From Methylobacterium sp. (GTDB taxonomy: Bacteria > Pseudomonadota > Alphaproteobacteria > Rhizobiales > Beijerinckiaceae): 16,746 bases of DNA. Below the pieces are notes generated by a model. The model had not been told where the DNA came from, did not search any database, and worked only from the letters and a program-made list of their open reading frames with translations. How positions within the stretch are numbered: position 1 is the first letter of the stretch; every line of letters begins with the position of its first letter. Made by a program: the position numbers and the translations under genes. Positions 1 to 7,244 of this stretch are shown piece by piece. The stretch spans positions 1 to 16,746 of the forward strand of contig JAJKJG010000346.1 in assembly GCA_021154065.1 (NCBI GenBank), read 5' to 3'.

Positions 1-804
1 CGGCCCGTCGCCGATGAAGAGCGCCGGGAGACCTGCGTCGCGCGCCGCCTGCGCCACGAGGTCGGCGCCCTTCTCCCGGGTGAGCCGGCCGATGAAAGCG
101 ACCCGGGCGCCGTGGCGGATCTCGGCCGGCGGCCCGCGCTCGAGCGCAACCGGATTGTCGACGCGATGATTGATGGCGCCGTCCGGCAGGAACGGGGCGA
201 TCGTCGCCTGCCCGCGATCGGAGACATGGATGAGGTGCAGCCGCCGGCCGCGGATCGCCCGGCGCGTCAGCGCGGTGCGGAGCACGCGCACTGCCTTGTG
301 GGCGTAGCTGCGCGGATCGCAGGGCGCGGCGACGCAGCGCGCCAACAGCGGTACGAGCGTGCAGGGCTCCGCCTTGTCGAAACGGTAGTAGACCCCGTTC
401 GGGCAGGCGAGGAAGTAGTCGTGCAGCGTGATCGCGACCGGCGCCCCCGAGGCGAACACGACCGGCAGGATCGCCGGCGAGAAGGCGCGGGTCCACTGGT
501 GGAGGTGGATCACCGCCGGTCCCGGCGGGAGGCCGGCGAGCACGCGCTTCAGCCGTGCGGCCGCGCGCCCGTTCCAGATGCCGCTGCGCGCCGCCTGCGC
601 GGCCGGTTGGTCCCAGACGTCGGGAAGCCCGAAGCCGATGTCCTCGATGAGGGGATGCCCAAGGGCGGCCGTGCCGCTCTCGCCTACCGCATGCACATAG
701 GTGACCGCGACGCCGGCTTCGGCGAGCGCGCGCGCCGACTCGAGCGCGACGCGCTGCGCGCCGCCGCCGGCATCGGCGAAATCGGCGATGACCACGACCC
801 GCAT
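1..804 (-). CDS. GT4-type glycosyltransferase, 5' part (C-terminus beyond window)
   Basis: The 268 visible residues look like a GT-B fold glycosyltransferase (family 1/4). The N-terminus reads MRVVVIADFADAGGGAQR, a Rossmann-like strand followed by the Gly-rich loop typical of these enzymes. Further motifs are HLHQW (about 100-104), HDYFLACPNG (128-137) followed by several spaced cysteines, and the start of the donor-binding domain with GRLTREKG (239-246) and IGDGP at the window edge. By family knowledge it would transfer a sugar from a nucleotide-sugar donor in cell-surface polysaccharide, LPS or glycolipid synthesis; the substrate cannot be inferred. The ATG at 804-802 has GGAGG about 11 nt upstream; an in-frame GTG six codons upstream is an alternative. 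It lies 73 nt downstream of the LysE-type gene on the same strand. A small inverted repeat (850-855/863-868) in that gap lacks a U-tract. The coding frame is open to base 1, so the gene is cut by the window and not by a mutation. Confidence 0.85.
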   Translation of the reverse strand, partial: MRVVVIADFADAGGGAQRVALESARALAEAGVAVTYVHAVGESGTAALGHPLIEDIGFGLPDVWDQPAAQAARSGIWNGRAAARLKRVLAGLPPGPAVIHLHQWTRAFSPAILPVVFASGAPVAITLHDYFLACPNGVYYRFDKAEPCTLVPLLARCVAAPCDPRSYAHKAVRVLRTALTRRAIRGRRLHLIHVSDRGQATIAPFLPDGAINHRVDNPVALERGPPAEIRHGARVAFIGRLTREKGADLVAQAARDAGLPALFIGDGP

Positions 805-877
805 GCCCGTCCCGGCCTCCACCGGACGAGGCTACACGAGCCGCGTTGACGAGCCGTTGCGGGGCTCGGACGCCCCG

Positions 878-1489
878 TCAGCGATCGGCAAGGGCGAGCT
901 TCGCGCCAAGCGCCGCGAAGGCGCCGGCAAAGCTGCGGCGCATCCAGGTCAGGACCCGCGGACGCGAGATGACGTGGTCGCGGATCGAGGCGGCGAACAG
1001 CCCGTAGCCGACGAAGACCACGAAGGTCATCAGCATGAAGACGCCGCTCAGGGCCAGCATGCGCGACAGTGGGTTCGCCTCCCCGGCGCTCACGAACTGC
1101 GGCAGGAAGGCCAGGAAGAAGATCGACAGCTTCGGATTGAGGATGTTGATCAGGATGCCGGTCACCGTGACCTGAACGGCGGAGCGGGCCCCGGCCTCCT
1201 TCTCGACCCGCAAGGCGCCGCGCTCGCGGAGCGTGCTCCAGGCCATGTAGAGGAGATAGGCGACGCCGAGGTATTTGAAGACCTGGAAGGCGAGCGCGCT
1301 CGTGTGCAGGAGCGCCGCCAAGCCCATGATCGCCGCCGCCATGTGCGGGACGATGCCGATCGTGCAGCCGAAGGCGGCGACGACGCTCGCCCGCGCGCCG
1401 CGCGAGAGCCCAGCCGCGAGCGTGTAGAGGACGCCGGTGCCGGGCGAGACGACGACGATGAACGAGGTGATCAGGAATTCGAGGCTCAC
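878..1489 (-). CDS. LysE/RhtB-family amino-acid exporter (translocator)
   Basis: A 203-residue hydrophobic protein of the LysE/RhtB superfamily, inner-membrane exporters of amino acids or related small metabolites. Family marks are SPGTG at residues 15-19 in the first membrane segment (usually SPGPG), a Gly-rich stretch with GCTIGI at 41-46, and NPK at 118-120 followed by a hydrophobic segment ending FLPQFV. About six membrane segments can be placed at roughly 5-25, 38-60, 66-86, 108-130, 148-168 and 185-200. I chose the GTG at 1489-1487 because AGGAG lies 7 nt upstream and MSLEFL is the usual family start; the GTG two codons upstream (1495) would leave only one base after AGGAG. The substrate is unknown. 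The gene follows the ribosomal operon terminator and so probably has its own promoter, which I could not identify with confidence. Confidence 0.88.
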   Translation of the reverse strand: MSLEFLITSFIVVVSPGTGVLYTLAAGLSRGARASVVAAFGCTIGIVPHMAAAIMGLAALLHTSALAFQVFKYLGVAYLLYMAWSTLRERGALRVEKEAGARSAVQVTVTGILINILNPKLSIFFLAFLPQFVSAGEANPLSRMLALSGVFMLMTFVVFVGYGLFAASIRDHVISRPRVLTWMRRSFAGAFAALGAKLALADR

Positions 1490-1599
1490 GGGCACGCTCC
1501 TGTCGGCTGAGCCTTGCGGGGCGCCGGAATGTCGCCCGTGGCGGCAAGACAGGCAAGGCCATCGAGCGGCAGAGCCGGCACGCGCTTGACCCTCCGCCC

Positions 1600-1631
1600 C
1601 AAAAACAAAGGGCAGCCGCGAGGCTGCCCTT
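1600..1631 (-). terminator. Intrinsic terminator of the ribosomal-protein cluster
   Basis: A perfect 10-bp stem (1608-1617 paired with 1622-1631, core GGGCAGCC/GGCTGCCC) closes a 4-nt loop. On the minus strand it is followed by TTTGTTTTTG. It lies 27 nt after the rplQ stop codon and is the only hairpin in the window with a convincing U-tract, so it most likely ends the long transcript. Confidence 0.9.
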
Positions 1632-1658
1632 CGATCGTGAGGCCCGAGTGGAGCGAGG

Positions 1659-2084
1659 CTACGCTGCCGCGCTCTCCGTTGTCTCCGCCTTCTGCGACGG
1701 GCCGGAATCCTTGCCCCTCGCCTCCTCGTCCCGGTCGACGAACTCGATCACCGCCATCGGGGCGTTGTCGCCGAAGCGGAAGCCGGCCTTGAGCACGCGG
1801 CAGTAGCCGCCGCTGCGCTCCTTGTAGCGGGGTCCGAGCACCTCGAAGAGCTTCCGCACCATGTCGTGGTCGCGCAGCTTCGACATCGCGATGCGCCGCG
1901 CATGGAGGTCGCCGCGCTTGCCGAGCGTGATCAGCTTCTCGACCACCTGGCGAAGGTCCTTCGCCTTCGGCAGGGTGGTGACGATCTGCTCGTGCTTGAT
2001 GAGGGCTGCCGACATGTTGGCGAACATCGCCAGGCGATGCTCGGAGGTGCGGTTGAACCGCCGGCCCCTGAAACCGTGACGCAT
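1659..2084 (-). CDS. rplQ: 50S ribosomal protein L17
   Basis: A 141-residue L17 of the large subunit, located near the peptide exit tunnel. The N-terminus [17 protein letters not shown] and the following [13 protein letters not shown] segment are diagnostic. The conserved fold ends near [16 protein letters not shown]. After that comes an acidic, low-complexity tail of about 20 residues rich in Glu, Ser, Lys and Ala, which makes it longer than the 127-residue E. coli protein and matches the longer alphaproteobacterial form. GGAG lies 6 nt upstream of the ATG. It is the last gene of the alpha block. It is separated from rpoA by 163 nt holding a composite palindromic repeat and is followed by the intrinsic terminator. 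Confidence 0.98.
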   Translation of the reverse strand: MRHGFRGRRFNRTSEHRLAMFANMSAALIKHEQIVTTLPKAKDLRQVVEKLITLGKRGDLHARRIAMSKLRDHDMVRKLFEVLGPRYKERSGGYCRVLKAGFRFGDNAPMAVIEFVDRDEEARGKDSGPSQKAETTESAAA

Positions 2085-2141
2085 GGCTTTCTCCTTTGCT
2101 TACGGCCGCCGTGCCAAGGGCCGGCCGGTGTTTGCTTTGCT

Positions 2142-2243
2142 CCCTCTCCCGCTTGCGGGAGAGGGCCGGGGTGAGGGGAGCGTGGGGGCTGCCCTCACCC
2201 GGTCGCCTCCGGCGACTCGACCTCTCCCGCGCACGGGAGAGGT
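2142..2243. repeat. Composite palindromic repeat in the rpoA-rplQ gap
   Basis: Three nested or adjacent inverted repeats are visible. The first is an 11-bp stem, 2142-2152 (CCCTCTCCCGC) with 2155-2165 (GCGGGAGAGGG). The second is a 9-10 bp stem, 2220-2229 with 2234-2243 (CCTCTCCCG/CGGGAGAGG). Between them are a small hairpin 2202-2216 (GTCGCC/GGCGAC) and a longer-range pair, 2167-2178 with 2192-2202 (CCGGGGTGAGGG against CCCTCACCCGG, one extra G). The whole reads as two copies of one GGGAGAGG-GGTGAGGG type unit in opposite orientation. Units of this kind are, from memory, common dispersed intergenic repeats in proteobacteria. No open frame and no U-tract is present, so it is not a standard terminator. 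Confidence 0.8.
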
Positions 2244-2247
2244 GTTG

Positions 2248-3267
2248 TCAGTAGTGCTCCTCGAAGCGCTTCGCGAGGTCCTCGATGTTCTCCGGCGGCC
2301 AGCCGGGGACGTCCATGCCGAGGTGGAGGCCCATGCCGGCGAGCACTTCCTTGATCTCGTTCAGGGACTTGCGGCCGAAGTTCGGGGTCCGCAGCATCTC
2401 GGCTTCGGACTTCTGGATGAGGTCGCCGATGTAGACGATGTTGTCGTTCTTGAGACAGTTCGCCGAGCGGACCGAGAGCTCGAGCTCGTCGACCTTCTTG
2501 AGCAGCGCCGGGTTGAAGGGCAGCTGCGGCGCGAGCGACGGCGCCTCTTCCTTGCGCGGCTCCTCGAAGTTGACGAAGATCTGGAGCTGGTCCTGGATGA
2601 TGCGCGCCGCGTAGGCGACCGCATCCTCCGGGCTCATGGCGCCGTTGGTCTCGATCGTCATGGTGAGCTTGTCGTAGTCGAGGATCTGGCCCTCGCGGGT
2701 GTTCTCGATCCGGTACGACACCTTCTGGACCGGGCTGAACAGCGAATCGACCGGGATCAGCCCGATCGGCGCGTCCTCGGGGCGGTTGCGCTCGGAGGGG
2801 ACGTAGCCCTTGCCGATCGCGACCGTGAACTCCATGCGGATCTCGGCGCCCTCGTCGAGGGTGCAGAGGACGAGGTCGGGGTTGAGGATCTGCACGTCGC
2901 CGACGACGTTGATGTCGCCCGCCGTGACGACGCCGGGGCCGGTCTTGCGCAGCGTCATGCGCTTCGTGCCCTCGCCCTGCATCTTGATGGCGATGGTCTT
3001 GATGTTGAGGACGATGTCGGTGACGTCCTCGCGCACGCCCGGGATCGACGAGAACTCGTGCAGCACGCCGTCGATGTGCACCGAGGTCACCGCCGCGCCC
3101 TGGAGCGAGGACAGCAGCACACGGCGCAGCGCGTTGCCGAGCGTCGTGCCGAAGCCGCGCTCGAGCGGCTCGGCGACGAGCGTCGCGACCCGCTTCGGAT
3201 CGTCCCCTTGAGCAACCTCGAGCTTGTTCGGCTTGATCAACTCTTGCCAATTCTTCTGGATAACCAC
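2248..3267 (-). CDS. rpoA: DNA-directed RNA polymerase subunit alpha
   Basis: A 339-residue alpha subunit. The N-terminal domain (about 1-235) dimerises and nucleates RNA polymerase assembly; it carries the conserved [20 protein letters not shown] block at 36-55. A linker with [11 protein letters not shown] leads to the C-terminal domain (about 250-330). That domain binds UP-element DNA and activators and contains VRSANCLK (266-273) and [12 protein letters not shown]; Arg267, Asn270 and Lys273 correspond to the E. coli DNA-contact residues. The frame stays open well upstream of the gene, but the proper start is the GTG at 3267-3265, preceded by GAGAGGT with suitable spacing. It gives [18 protein letters not shown], the usual alphaproteobacterial beginning. 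It lies between rpsK (86 nt upstream) and rplQ, as in the classical alpha operon. Confidence 0.98.
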   Translation of the reverse strand: MVIQKNWQELIKPNKLEVAQGDDPKRVATLVAEPLERGFGTTLGNALRRVLLSSLQGAAVTSVHIDGVLHEFSSIPGVREDVTDIVLNIKTIAIKMQGEGTKRMTLRKTGPGVVTAGDINVVGDVQILNPDLVLCTLDEGAEIRMEFTVAIGKGYVPSERNRPEDAPIGLIPVDSLFSPVQKVSYRIENTREGQILDYDKLTMTIETNGAMSPEDAVAYAARIIQDQLQIFVNFEEPRKEEAPSLAPQLPFNPALLKKVDELELSVRSANCLKNDNIVYIGDLIQKSEAEMLRTPNFGRKSLNEIKEVLAGMGLHLGMDVPGWPPENIEDLAKRFEEHY

Positions 3268-3290
3268 GGCGATACCTCTCAGCGGGTAAA

Positions 3291-3342
3291 GGCAAGCCCC
3301 TTGGCCTGCCTTCTCAAGCGTTTTTACAGGGGGGCGCCCTGT
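3291..3342. other. Two inverted repeats in the rpsK-rpoA gap
   Basis: The first stem pairs 3291-3298 (GGCAAGCC) with 3303-3310 (GGCCTGCC), eight pairs including one G-U on the minus-strand RNA, with a 4-nt loop; only TTTA follows it. The second pairs 3326-3331 (ACAGGG) with 3337-3342 (CCCTGT); on the minus strand it is followed by A residues, so it is not a terminator. Both lie in the untranslated leader just upstream of the rpoA ribosome binding site. Confidence 0.5.
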
Positions 3343-3353
3343 GCGGATTTCGG

Positions 3354-3743
3354 TCAGACGCGGCGGCGCTTGCGCGGCCGGCAGCCATTGTGCGGGATCG
3401 GCGTCACGTCGCGGATCGAGGTCACCGTGAAGCCCGCCGACTGCAGGGCGCGAAGCGCCGATTCGCGGCCGGAGCCCGGGCCCGAAACCTCGACTTCGAG
3501 CGTGCGCATGCCGTGCTCGGCGGCCTTGCGCGCCGCGTCCTCGGCTGCGACCTGCGCCGCGTAGGGGGTCGACTTGCGCGAGCCCTTGAAGCCCATCGAG
3601 CCGGACGAGGACCACGAGATCGTGTTGCCCTGCGCGTCGGTGATGGTGATCATGGTGTTGTTGAACGAGGCGTTCACATGGGCGACGCCGGAAACGATGT
3701 TCTTGCGTTCGCGGCGGCGGACGCGGGTTGCTTCTTTGGCCAT
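3354..3743 (-). CDS. rpsK: 30S ribosomal protein S11
   Basis: A 129-residue S11, the usual length, part of the small-subunit platform near the E site and the Shine-Dalgarno helix. Recognisable blocks are [20 protein letters not shown] (18-37), [19 protein letters not shown], and the basic C-terminus [13 protein letters not shown]. The ATG is preceded by AAGGA at 7-nt spacing. It sits between rpsM (115 nt upstream) and rpoA. In E. coli rpsD lies between rpsK and rpoA; here rpsD is absent from that position, as is usual for alphaproteobacteria. Confidence 0.98.
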   Translation of the reverse strand: MAKEATRVRRRERKNIVSGVAHVNASFNNTMITITDAQGNTISWSSSGSMGFKGSRKSTPYAAQVAAEDAARKAAEHGMRTLEVEVSGPGSGRESALRALQSAGFTVTSIRDVTPIPHNGCRPRKRRRV

Positions 3744-3793
3744 CTCTGATCCTTCAGGCGCGCCCGTGATGCCAGGCGCTCGGGACTAACGGA

Positions 3794-3836
3794 GGCAGTC
3801 GGCAGTCGGCAGTCGGGGCGATCCCCTTCGACTGCC
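3794..3836. repeat. Heptamer tandem repeat with inverted copy in the rpsM-rpsK gap
   Basis: GGCAGTC occurs three times in tandem (3794-3800, 3801-3807, 3808-3814). Its reverse complement GACTGCC follows at 3830-3836. The third copy plus GGGG (3815-3818) can pair with CCCC (3823-3826) and GACTGCC, giving an 11-bp stem with a CGAT loop and a 3-nt bulge. There is no U-tract on either strand. Confidence 0.7.
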
Positions 3837-3858
3837 CACCGCCGACGGCCGATTACGG

Positions 3859-4227
3859 TTATTTCTTCTTGCCGGCGATCGGCTTCGCCTTGCCCTTGCG
3901 GGTGCGGGCGTTGGTGTGGGTGCGCTGGCCACGCACCGGCAGGCCGCGGCGGTGGCGCAGGCCCCGATAGGCGCCGAGATCCATGAGCCGCTTGATGTTC
4001 ATCGACACCTCGCGGCGAAGGTCGCCCTCGACGACGTAGTCGCGGTCGATGGTCTCGCGGATCTGGAGCACCTCGGCGTCAGTCAGCTGGCTGACCCGGC
4101 GCTCGGGCGGGATGCCGACCTTGTCGGCGATCTCCTGGGCCTTTCGCGAGCCGATGCCGTGGATGTACTGGAGCGCGATCACGACGCGCTTGTTGGTCGG
4201 GATATTGACGCCTGCGATGCGGGCCAC
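3859..4227 (-). CDS. rpsM: 30S ribosomal protein S13
   Basis: A 122-residue S13, the standard length, in the small-subunit head where it contacts the P-site tRNA and the large subunit through the B1 bridges. The N-terminal [19 protein letters not shown], the helix-hairpin-helix [12 protein letters not shown] (22-33), and the C-terminal [14 protein letters not shown] (99-112) followed by a Lys-rich tail are diagnostic. The frame continues upstream, but the GTG at 4227-4225 is the right start: GGAG lies 8 nt before it and the residues from there match the family N-terminus. It is the first gene of the alpha block, 167 nt after adk. Confidence 0.98.
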   Translation of the reverse strand: MARIAGVNIPTNKRVVIALQYIHGIGSRKAQEIADKVGIPPERRVSQLTDAEVLQIRETIDRDYVVEGDLRREVSMNIKRLMDLGAYRGLRHRRGLPVRGQRTHTNARTRKGKAKPIAGKKK

Positions 4228-4333
4228 GTGTCCGTCTCCATGTAGTCGCGGTCGCCGAGCGGCCGCGAAGCGGTTCTTGTCGCGCGTCCGGTGGAGCCCG
4301 GCCCTCGCGCGGCTGCTGATCAAGCAAAGAAAG

Positions 4334-4363
4334 CCCGGGACGGCTTCTCGCGAAGCCTCCGGG
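4334..4363 (-). other. Hairpin in the adk-rpsM gap, possible attenuator
   Basis: CCCGG (4334-4338) pairs with CCGGG (4359-4363), and inside this GGCTTC (4342-4347) pairs with GAAGCC (4352-4357) around a 4-nt loop, giving 11 pairs with a small internal loop. On the minus strand it is followed by CTTTCTTTGCTT, a broken U-tract. It could be a weak terminator or attenuator between the spc and alpha blocks. Readthrough is expected because the alpha block continues; no clear alpha-block promoter was recognised in the 100 nt that follow. Confidence 0.45.
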
Positions 4364-4394
4364 ACGATCCGGTGTTCTGCTGGAGGCGTGGCAT

Positions 4395-5009
4395 CTAATG
4401 CCTCGCGGTCGCGGCGTCAACCCTTCCGGCCGGCGCGAGGGCGCGACGAACCGCCTCCGCCACCTCCTCGATCGGACGCATGCCGTCGATCTCGACGAGC
4501 TGGCCGCGCGCCTTGTAATAGGGAGCAACCACGGCGGTATCGCGGTTGTAGGCGGCAAGCCGGGTCTTGAAGACCTCGGGATCGTCGTCCTTGCGGACCG
4601 GCTCGCCCCGGGCGCTCGTTTCCGCGGCCCGGCCCTCGATCCGCTTGATGAGGGCGCCCTGGTCGACCTTGAACTCGAGCACCGCATCGAGCCCCAGACC
4701 CTTTTCGGCGAGCATCGCGTCGAGGGCCTCGGCCTGGGCGACGGTGCGCGGGAAGCCGTCGAGGATGAAGCCCTTGCGGGCGTCCGGCCGGTCGATGCGC
4801 TCGGCGACGATGCCGATCACGATGTCGTCCGAGACGAGCCCGCCCGATTCCATGATCGCCTTGGCCTTGAGGCCGACCGGCGTACCGGCAGCGACCGCCG
4901 AGCGCAGCATGTCGCCGGTCGAGAGCTGCGGGATGCCGTGGCGCGTGACGAGGCGAGCGGCCTGCGTCCCCTTCCCCGCCCCCGGCGGCCCCAGAAGGAT
5001 GATCCTCAT
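4395..5009 (-). CDS. adk: Adenylate kinase (short LID form)
   Basis: A 204-residue cytosolic adenylate kinase that interconverts ATP plus AMP with two ADP. It shows the P-loop GPPGAGKGT (7-15), STGDMLR in the AMP-binding part (30-36), and DGFPRT (84-89). The C-terminal catalytic segment reads [12 protein letters not shown], with further conserved residues around [12 protein letters not shown]. The LID region near 124-138 is short and has no Cys zinc site, as in many alphaproteobacteria, against about 214 residues in E. coli. The position between secY and rpsM is the common arrangement outside gammaproteobacteria and couples adenylate supply to growth genes. The ATG has only a G-rich stretch upstream, a weak ribosome binding site. 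Confidence 0.97.
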   Translation of the reverse strand: MRIILLGPPGAGKGTQAARLVTRHGIPQLSTGDMLRSAVAAGTPVGLKAKAIMESGGLVSDDIVIGIVAERIDRPDARKGFILDGFPRTVAQAEALDAMLAEKGLGLDAVLEFKVDQGALIKRIEGRAAETSARGEPVRKDDDPEVFKTRLAAYNRDTAVVAPYYKARGQLVEIDGMRPIEEVAEAVRRALAPAGRVDAATARH

Positions 5010-5044
5010 CGAAGCCCCCGCCCCCTGCCCTCTCGGGCGCTCTT

Positions 5045-5110
5045 GGGCGATGGCCGCCCCGGCCTCGCCCGCGCGCGTTCGACCGTCTCTCCCGAGCCGG
5101 AGAGTTGGTC
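5045..5110. other. Two inverted repeats in the secY-adk gap
   Basis: The first pairs GGGCGA plus GGCC (5045-5050, 5052-5055) with GGCC plus TCGCCC (5061-5064, 5065-5070), ten pairs with one bulged T. The second, directly beside the secY stop codon, pairs GACC and CTCTCC (5081-5084, 5087-5092) with GGAGAG and GGTC (5099-5104, 5107-5110). Its CTCTCCCG core resembles the repeat between rpoA and rplQ. Neither has a U-tract on the minus strand. Confidence 0.5.
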
Positions 5111-6445
5111 CTATCGGCGCCGCGCGCCGCGCAGCTTCGCCTTCTTCACCAAGCCCTCGTACTGGTGGGCGAGGAGATGACCGTGGATCTGCGCCACGGT
5201 GTCCATGGTGACCGAGACCACGATCAGAAGCGAGGTGCCGCCGAAATAAAACGGCAAAGCCGCGTAGGAGACAAGGATTTCCGGGATCAGGCAGATGACG
5301 GTCAGGTAGGCGGCGCCGATCACGGTGATCCGGGTGAGCACGTAGTCGATGAAATCGGCGGTGCGCTCGCCCGGGCGGATGCCGGGAATGAAGCCGCCGT
5401 GCTTCTTGAGATTGTCGGCGGTCTCCTGCGGATTGAACACGATCGCCGTGTAGAAAAAGGCGAAGAAGATGATCAGCCCCGCGTAGGCCAGCATGTAGAG
5501 CGGCCGCCCATGGCCGAGATAGGTCGTCAGCGTCGACAGGATGCCGGTGCCCTGGTTCGTCGCGAAGCTCGATGCCGTCGCAGGCAGGAGGAGCAGCGAG
5601 GAGGCGAAAATCGGCGGGATGACACCCGAGGTGTTGAGCTTGAGCGGCAGGAACGAGGTCTGGCCCTCATACATGCGGTTGCCGACCTGGCGCTTCGGGT
5701 AGTTGATCAGGAGCCGGCGCTGCGCCCGCTCCATGAAGACGATGAAATAGATCACCGCCACCACCATGACGAGGACGCCAAGGATCAGCCCTGTCGAGAT
5801 CGCCCCCTGGCGGCCGAGCTCGAGCGTCCCGACGAGGGCGTTGGGCAGGTTCGCGACGATGCCGGCGAAGATGATGAGCGAGGAGCCGTTGCCGATGCCG
5901 CGCGAGGTGATCTGCTCGCCGAGCCACATCAGGAACATGGTGCCGCCGGTGAGCGTGATCACGGTCGAGATGACGAAGAACAGCCCCGCCTCCTGGACGA
6001 TGTTGCCCGAGCTCTGCAGCCCGACGGCGATCCCCCAGGACTGGAAGACGGCGAGAACGACCGTGAGGTAACGCGTGTACTGGTTCAGGACCTTACGGCC
6101 GGACTCGCCTTCCTTCTTCAGCGCCTCGAGCGTCGGCATGACCGAGGTGAGGAGCTGGATGATGATCGAGGCCGAGATGTACGGCATGATGTTGAGCGCG
6201 AAGATCGCCATCCGCTCGACGGCGCCGCCCGAGAACATGTTGAACAGCCCGAGCACGCCGCCGGACTGGTTGGCGAAGCTCTGCCGCAGCGCCTCCGGAT
6301 CGATGCCGGGCAGCGGGATGTAGGTGCCGAGCCGATAGATGACGAGCGCCGCGAGCGTGAACCAAATGCGCTTCTTCAGCTCTTCGGCGCGGGCGATCGC
6401 CCCGAAATTGATGTTTGCCGCAAGCTGCTCGGCTGCCGAGGCCAT
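5111..6445 (-). CDS. secY: Preprotein translocase subunit SecY
   Basis: A 444-residue inner-membrane protein with ten predicted membrane segments, forming the SecYEG channel for protein export and membrane insertion. Visible marks include [20 protein letters not shown] (87-106) in the second segment, [15 protein letters not shown] (182-196), the cytosolic loop [20 protein letters not shown] (249-268), and the C5 loop [20 protein letters not shown] (338-357). In that loop Arg357 is the residue needed for SecA-driven export in E. coli. The frame is open further upstream, but the ATG at 6445-6443 with GAGGG about 7 nt before it gives the usual [14 protein letters not shown] start. It lies 107 nt after rplO and 101 nt before adk, both gaps containing inverted repeats. 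Confidence 0.98.
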   Translation of the reverse strand: MASAAEQLAANINFGAIARAEELKKRIWFTLAALVIYRLGTYIPLPGIDPEALRQSFANQSGGVLGLFNMFSGGAVERMAIFALNIMPYISASIIIQLLTSVMPTLEALKKEGESGRKVLNQYTRYLTVVLAVFQSWGIAVGLQSSGNIVQEAGLFFVISTVITLTGGTMFLMWLGEQITSRGIGNGSSLIIFAGIVANLPNALVGTLELGRQGAISTGLILGVLVMVVAVIYFIVFMERAQRRLLINYPKRQVGNRMYEGQTSFLPLKLNTSGVIPPIFASSLLLLPATASSFATNQGTGILSTLTTYLGHGRPLYMLAYAGLIIFFAFFYTAIVFNPQETADNLKKHGGFIPGIRPGERTADFIDYVLTRITVIGAAYLTVICLIPEILVSYAALPFYFGGTSLLIVVSVTMDTVAQIHGHLLAHQYEGLVKKAKLRGARRR

Positions 6446-6491
6446 GGTCGTGCCCTCAATGATGCGCGCCGCTTGAACGCCGGTCACGCGA

Positions 6492-6525
6492 GCGGCGGCC
6501 AAGCGAGTCGATCGCGGGCCGCCGC
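6492..6525. other. Inverted repeat in the rplO-secY gap
   Basis: GCGGCGGCC (6492-6500) and GGCCGCCGC (6517-6525) form a perfect 9-bp GC stem with a 16-nt loop in the 107-nt gap upstream of secY. No U-tract follows on the minus strand, so termination is unlikely; mRNA processing or protection, or chance in GC-rich DNA, are possible. Confidence 0.5.
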
Positions 6526-6552
6526 CGGTTCAGGTCGGATGTGGGGCGGCGG

Positions 6553-7026
6553 TCACGCCTCCGCAACGGCTCCAAGGATGGTGAGCGAGCCGCCGGCGCG
6601 CTCGATCGCGGCGCGGGCCGACTGGGAGGCGCCCGCGACCTCGAAGGAGAGCTTCGTCGAGAGCTCGCCGACGCCGAGGATCTTCACCCCGTCGCGCGGC
6701 TTCGAGAGGATGCCCGCCGCGACGAGCGCCTGCGCCGTGACCGGCGCGCCCTCGTCGAGCTTGCCGGCCGCGACCGCCTCCTGGATGCGGCCGAGATTGA
6801 CCTCGTTCAGGTCGCGGGCATTCGGCGGCGTGAAGCCGCGCTTCGGCAGGCGGCGGTGGAGCGGCATCTGGCCGCCCTCGAAGCCCTTGATGGAGACGCC
6901 GGTGCGGGCCTTCTGGCCCTTCACGCCGCGGCCCGCGGTCTTGCCCTTGCCGGAGCCGATGCCGCGGCCGACGCGCATCCGGTTCTTGGTCGCGCCGTCG
7001 TTGTCGCGAATGTCGTTGAGTTTCAT
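6553..7026 (-). CDS. rplO: 50S ribosomal protein L15
   Basis: A 157-residue L15, which threads a long N-terminal extension into 23S rRNA late in large-subunit assembly. The N-terminal [20 protein letters not shown] and the Gly/Lys-rich [20 protein letters not shown] (20-39) are diagnostic, followed by [17 protein letters not shown]. It is somewhat longer than the 144-residue E. coli protein, typical of alphaproteobacteria. AAGGA precedes the ATG and overlaps the rpmD stop region (10-nt gap), which suggests coupled translation. It is the last tightly packed gene of the spc block. Confidence 0.98.
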   Translation of the reverse strand: MKLNDIRDNDGATKNRMRVGRGIGSGKGKTAGRGVKGQKARTGVSIKGFEGGQMPLHRRLPKRGFTPPNARDLNEVNLGRIQEAVAAGKLDEGAPVTAQALVAAGILSKPRDGVKILGVGELSTKLSFEVAGASQSARAAIERAGGSLTILGAVAEA

Positions 7027-7036
7027 GGCCCCGTCC

Positions 7037-7231
7037 TTAACTCCGCGCGGCGTCTTCGACGCGCACGAGGTGCTTGACCTTCTCGATCATGCCGCGCACC
7101 GCCGGGGTGTCGGGCAGTGTCGCGCTGCGATGCAGCTTGTTCAGCCCGAGGCCGACGAGCGTCTGGCGCTGGCGGGCGTCGCGGCGGATCGGCGAGCCGA
7201 TCTGCCGGACCGTGACGGTGGTCTCAGCCAT
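7037..7231 (-). CDS. rpmD: 50S ribosomal protein L30
   Basis: A 64-residue L30, the usual bacterial size, a small ferredoxin-like large-subunit protein. [21 protein letters not shown] (the first half) and the [20 protein letters not shown] block are the family signature. AGGAGGG, a near-perfect ribosome binding site, lies 8 nt before the ATG and overlaps the rpsE stop. The gene sits in its conserved place between rpsE and rplO. Confidence 0.97.
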   Translation of the reverse strand: MAETTVTVRQIGSPIRRDARQRQTLVGLGLNKLHRSATLPDTPAVRGMIEKVKHLVRVEDAARS

Positions 7232-7244
7232 CGTTCCGCCCTCC

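Noticed and set aside
112..849. Plus-strand frame of 245 codons opposite the glycosyltransferase
   Set aside because: The composition is typical of an antisense shadow, while the minus strand encodes clear GT4 motifs (HDYFLACP, GRLTREKG, GDGP) in one continuous frame.
3291..3342. rpsK-rpoA gap hairpins as an intrinsic terminator
   Set aside because: The T5 run lies on the wrong side for the minus strand (A residues follow the stem), and the other stem is followed only by TTTA.
2248..3615. Longer forms of RpoA, S13, L24 and SecY from upstream in-frame codons
   Set aside because: The upstream parts overlap neighbouring genes or hairpins, have no family similarity, and the internal starts have good ribosome binding sites and match the conserved N-termini.
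4228..4394. Possible rpmJ (L36) gene between adk and rpsM
   Set aside because: No short frame with the L36 pattern (MKVRxS, Cys/His or RRKGRVYV) is found in any gap from secY to rpsM. In alphaproteobacteria rpmJ normally lies elsewhere.
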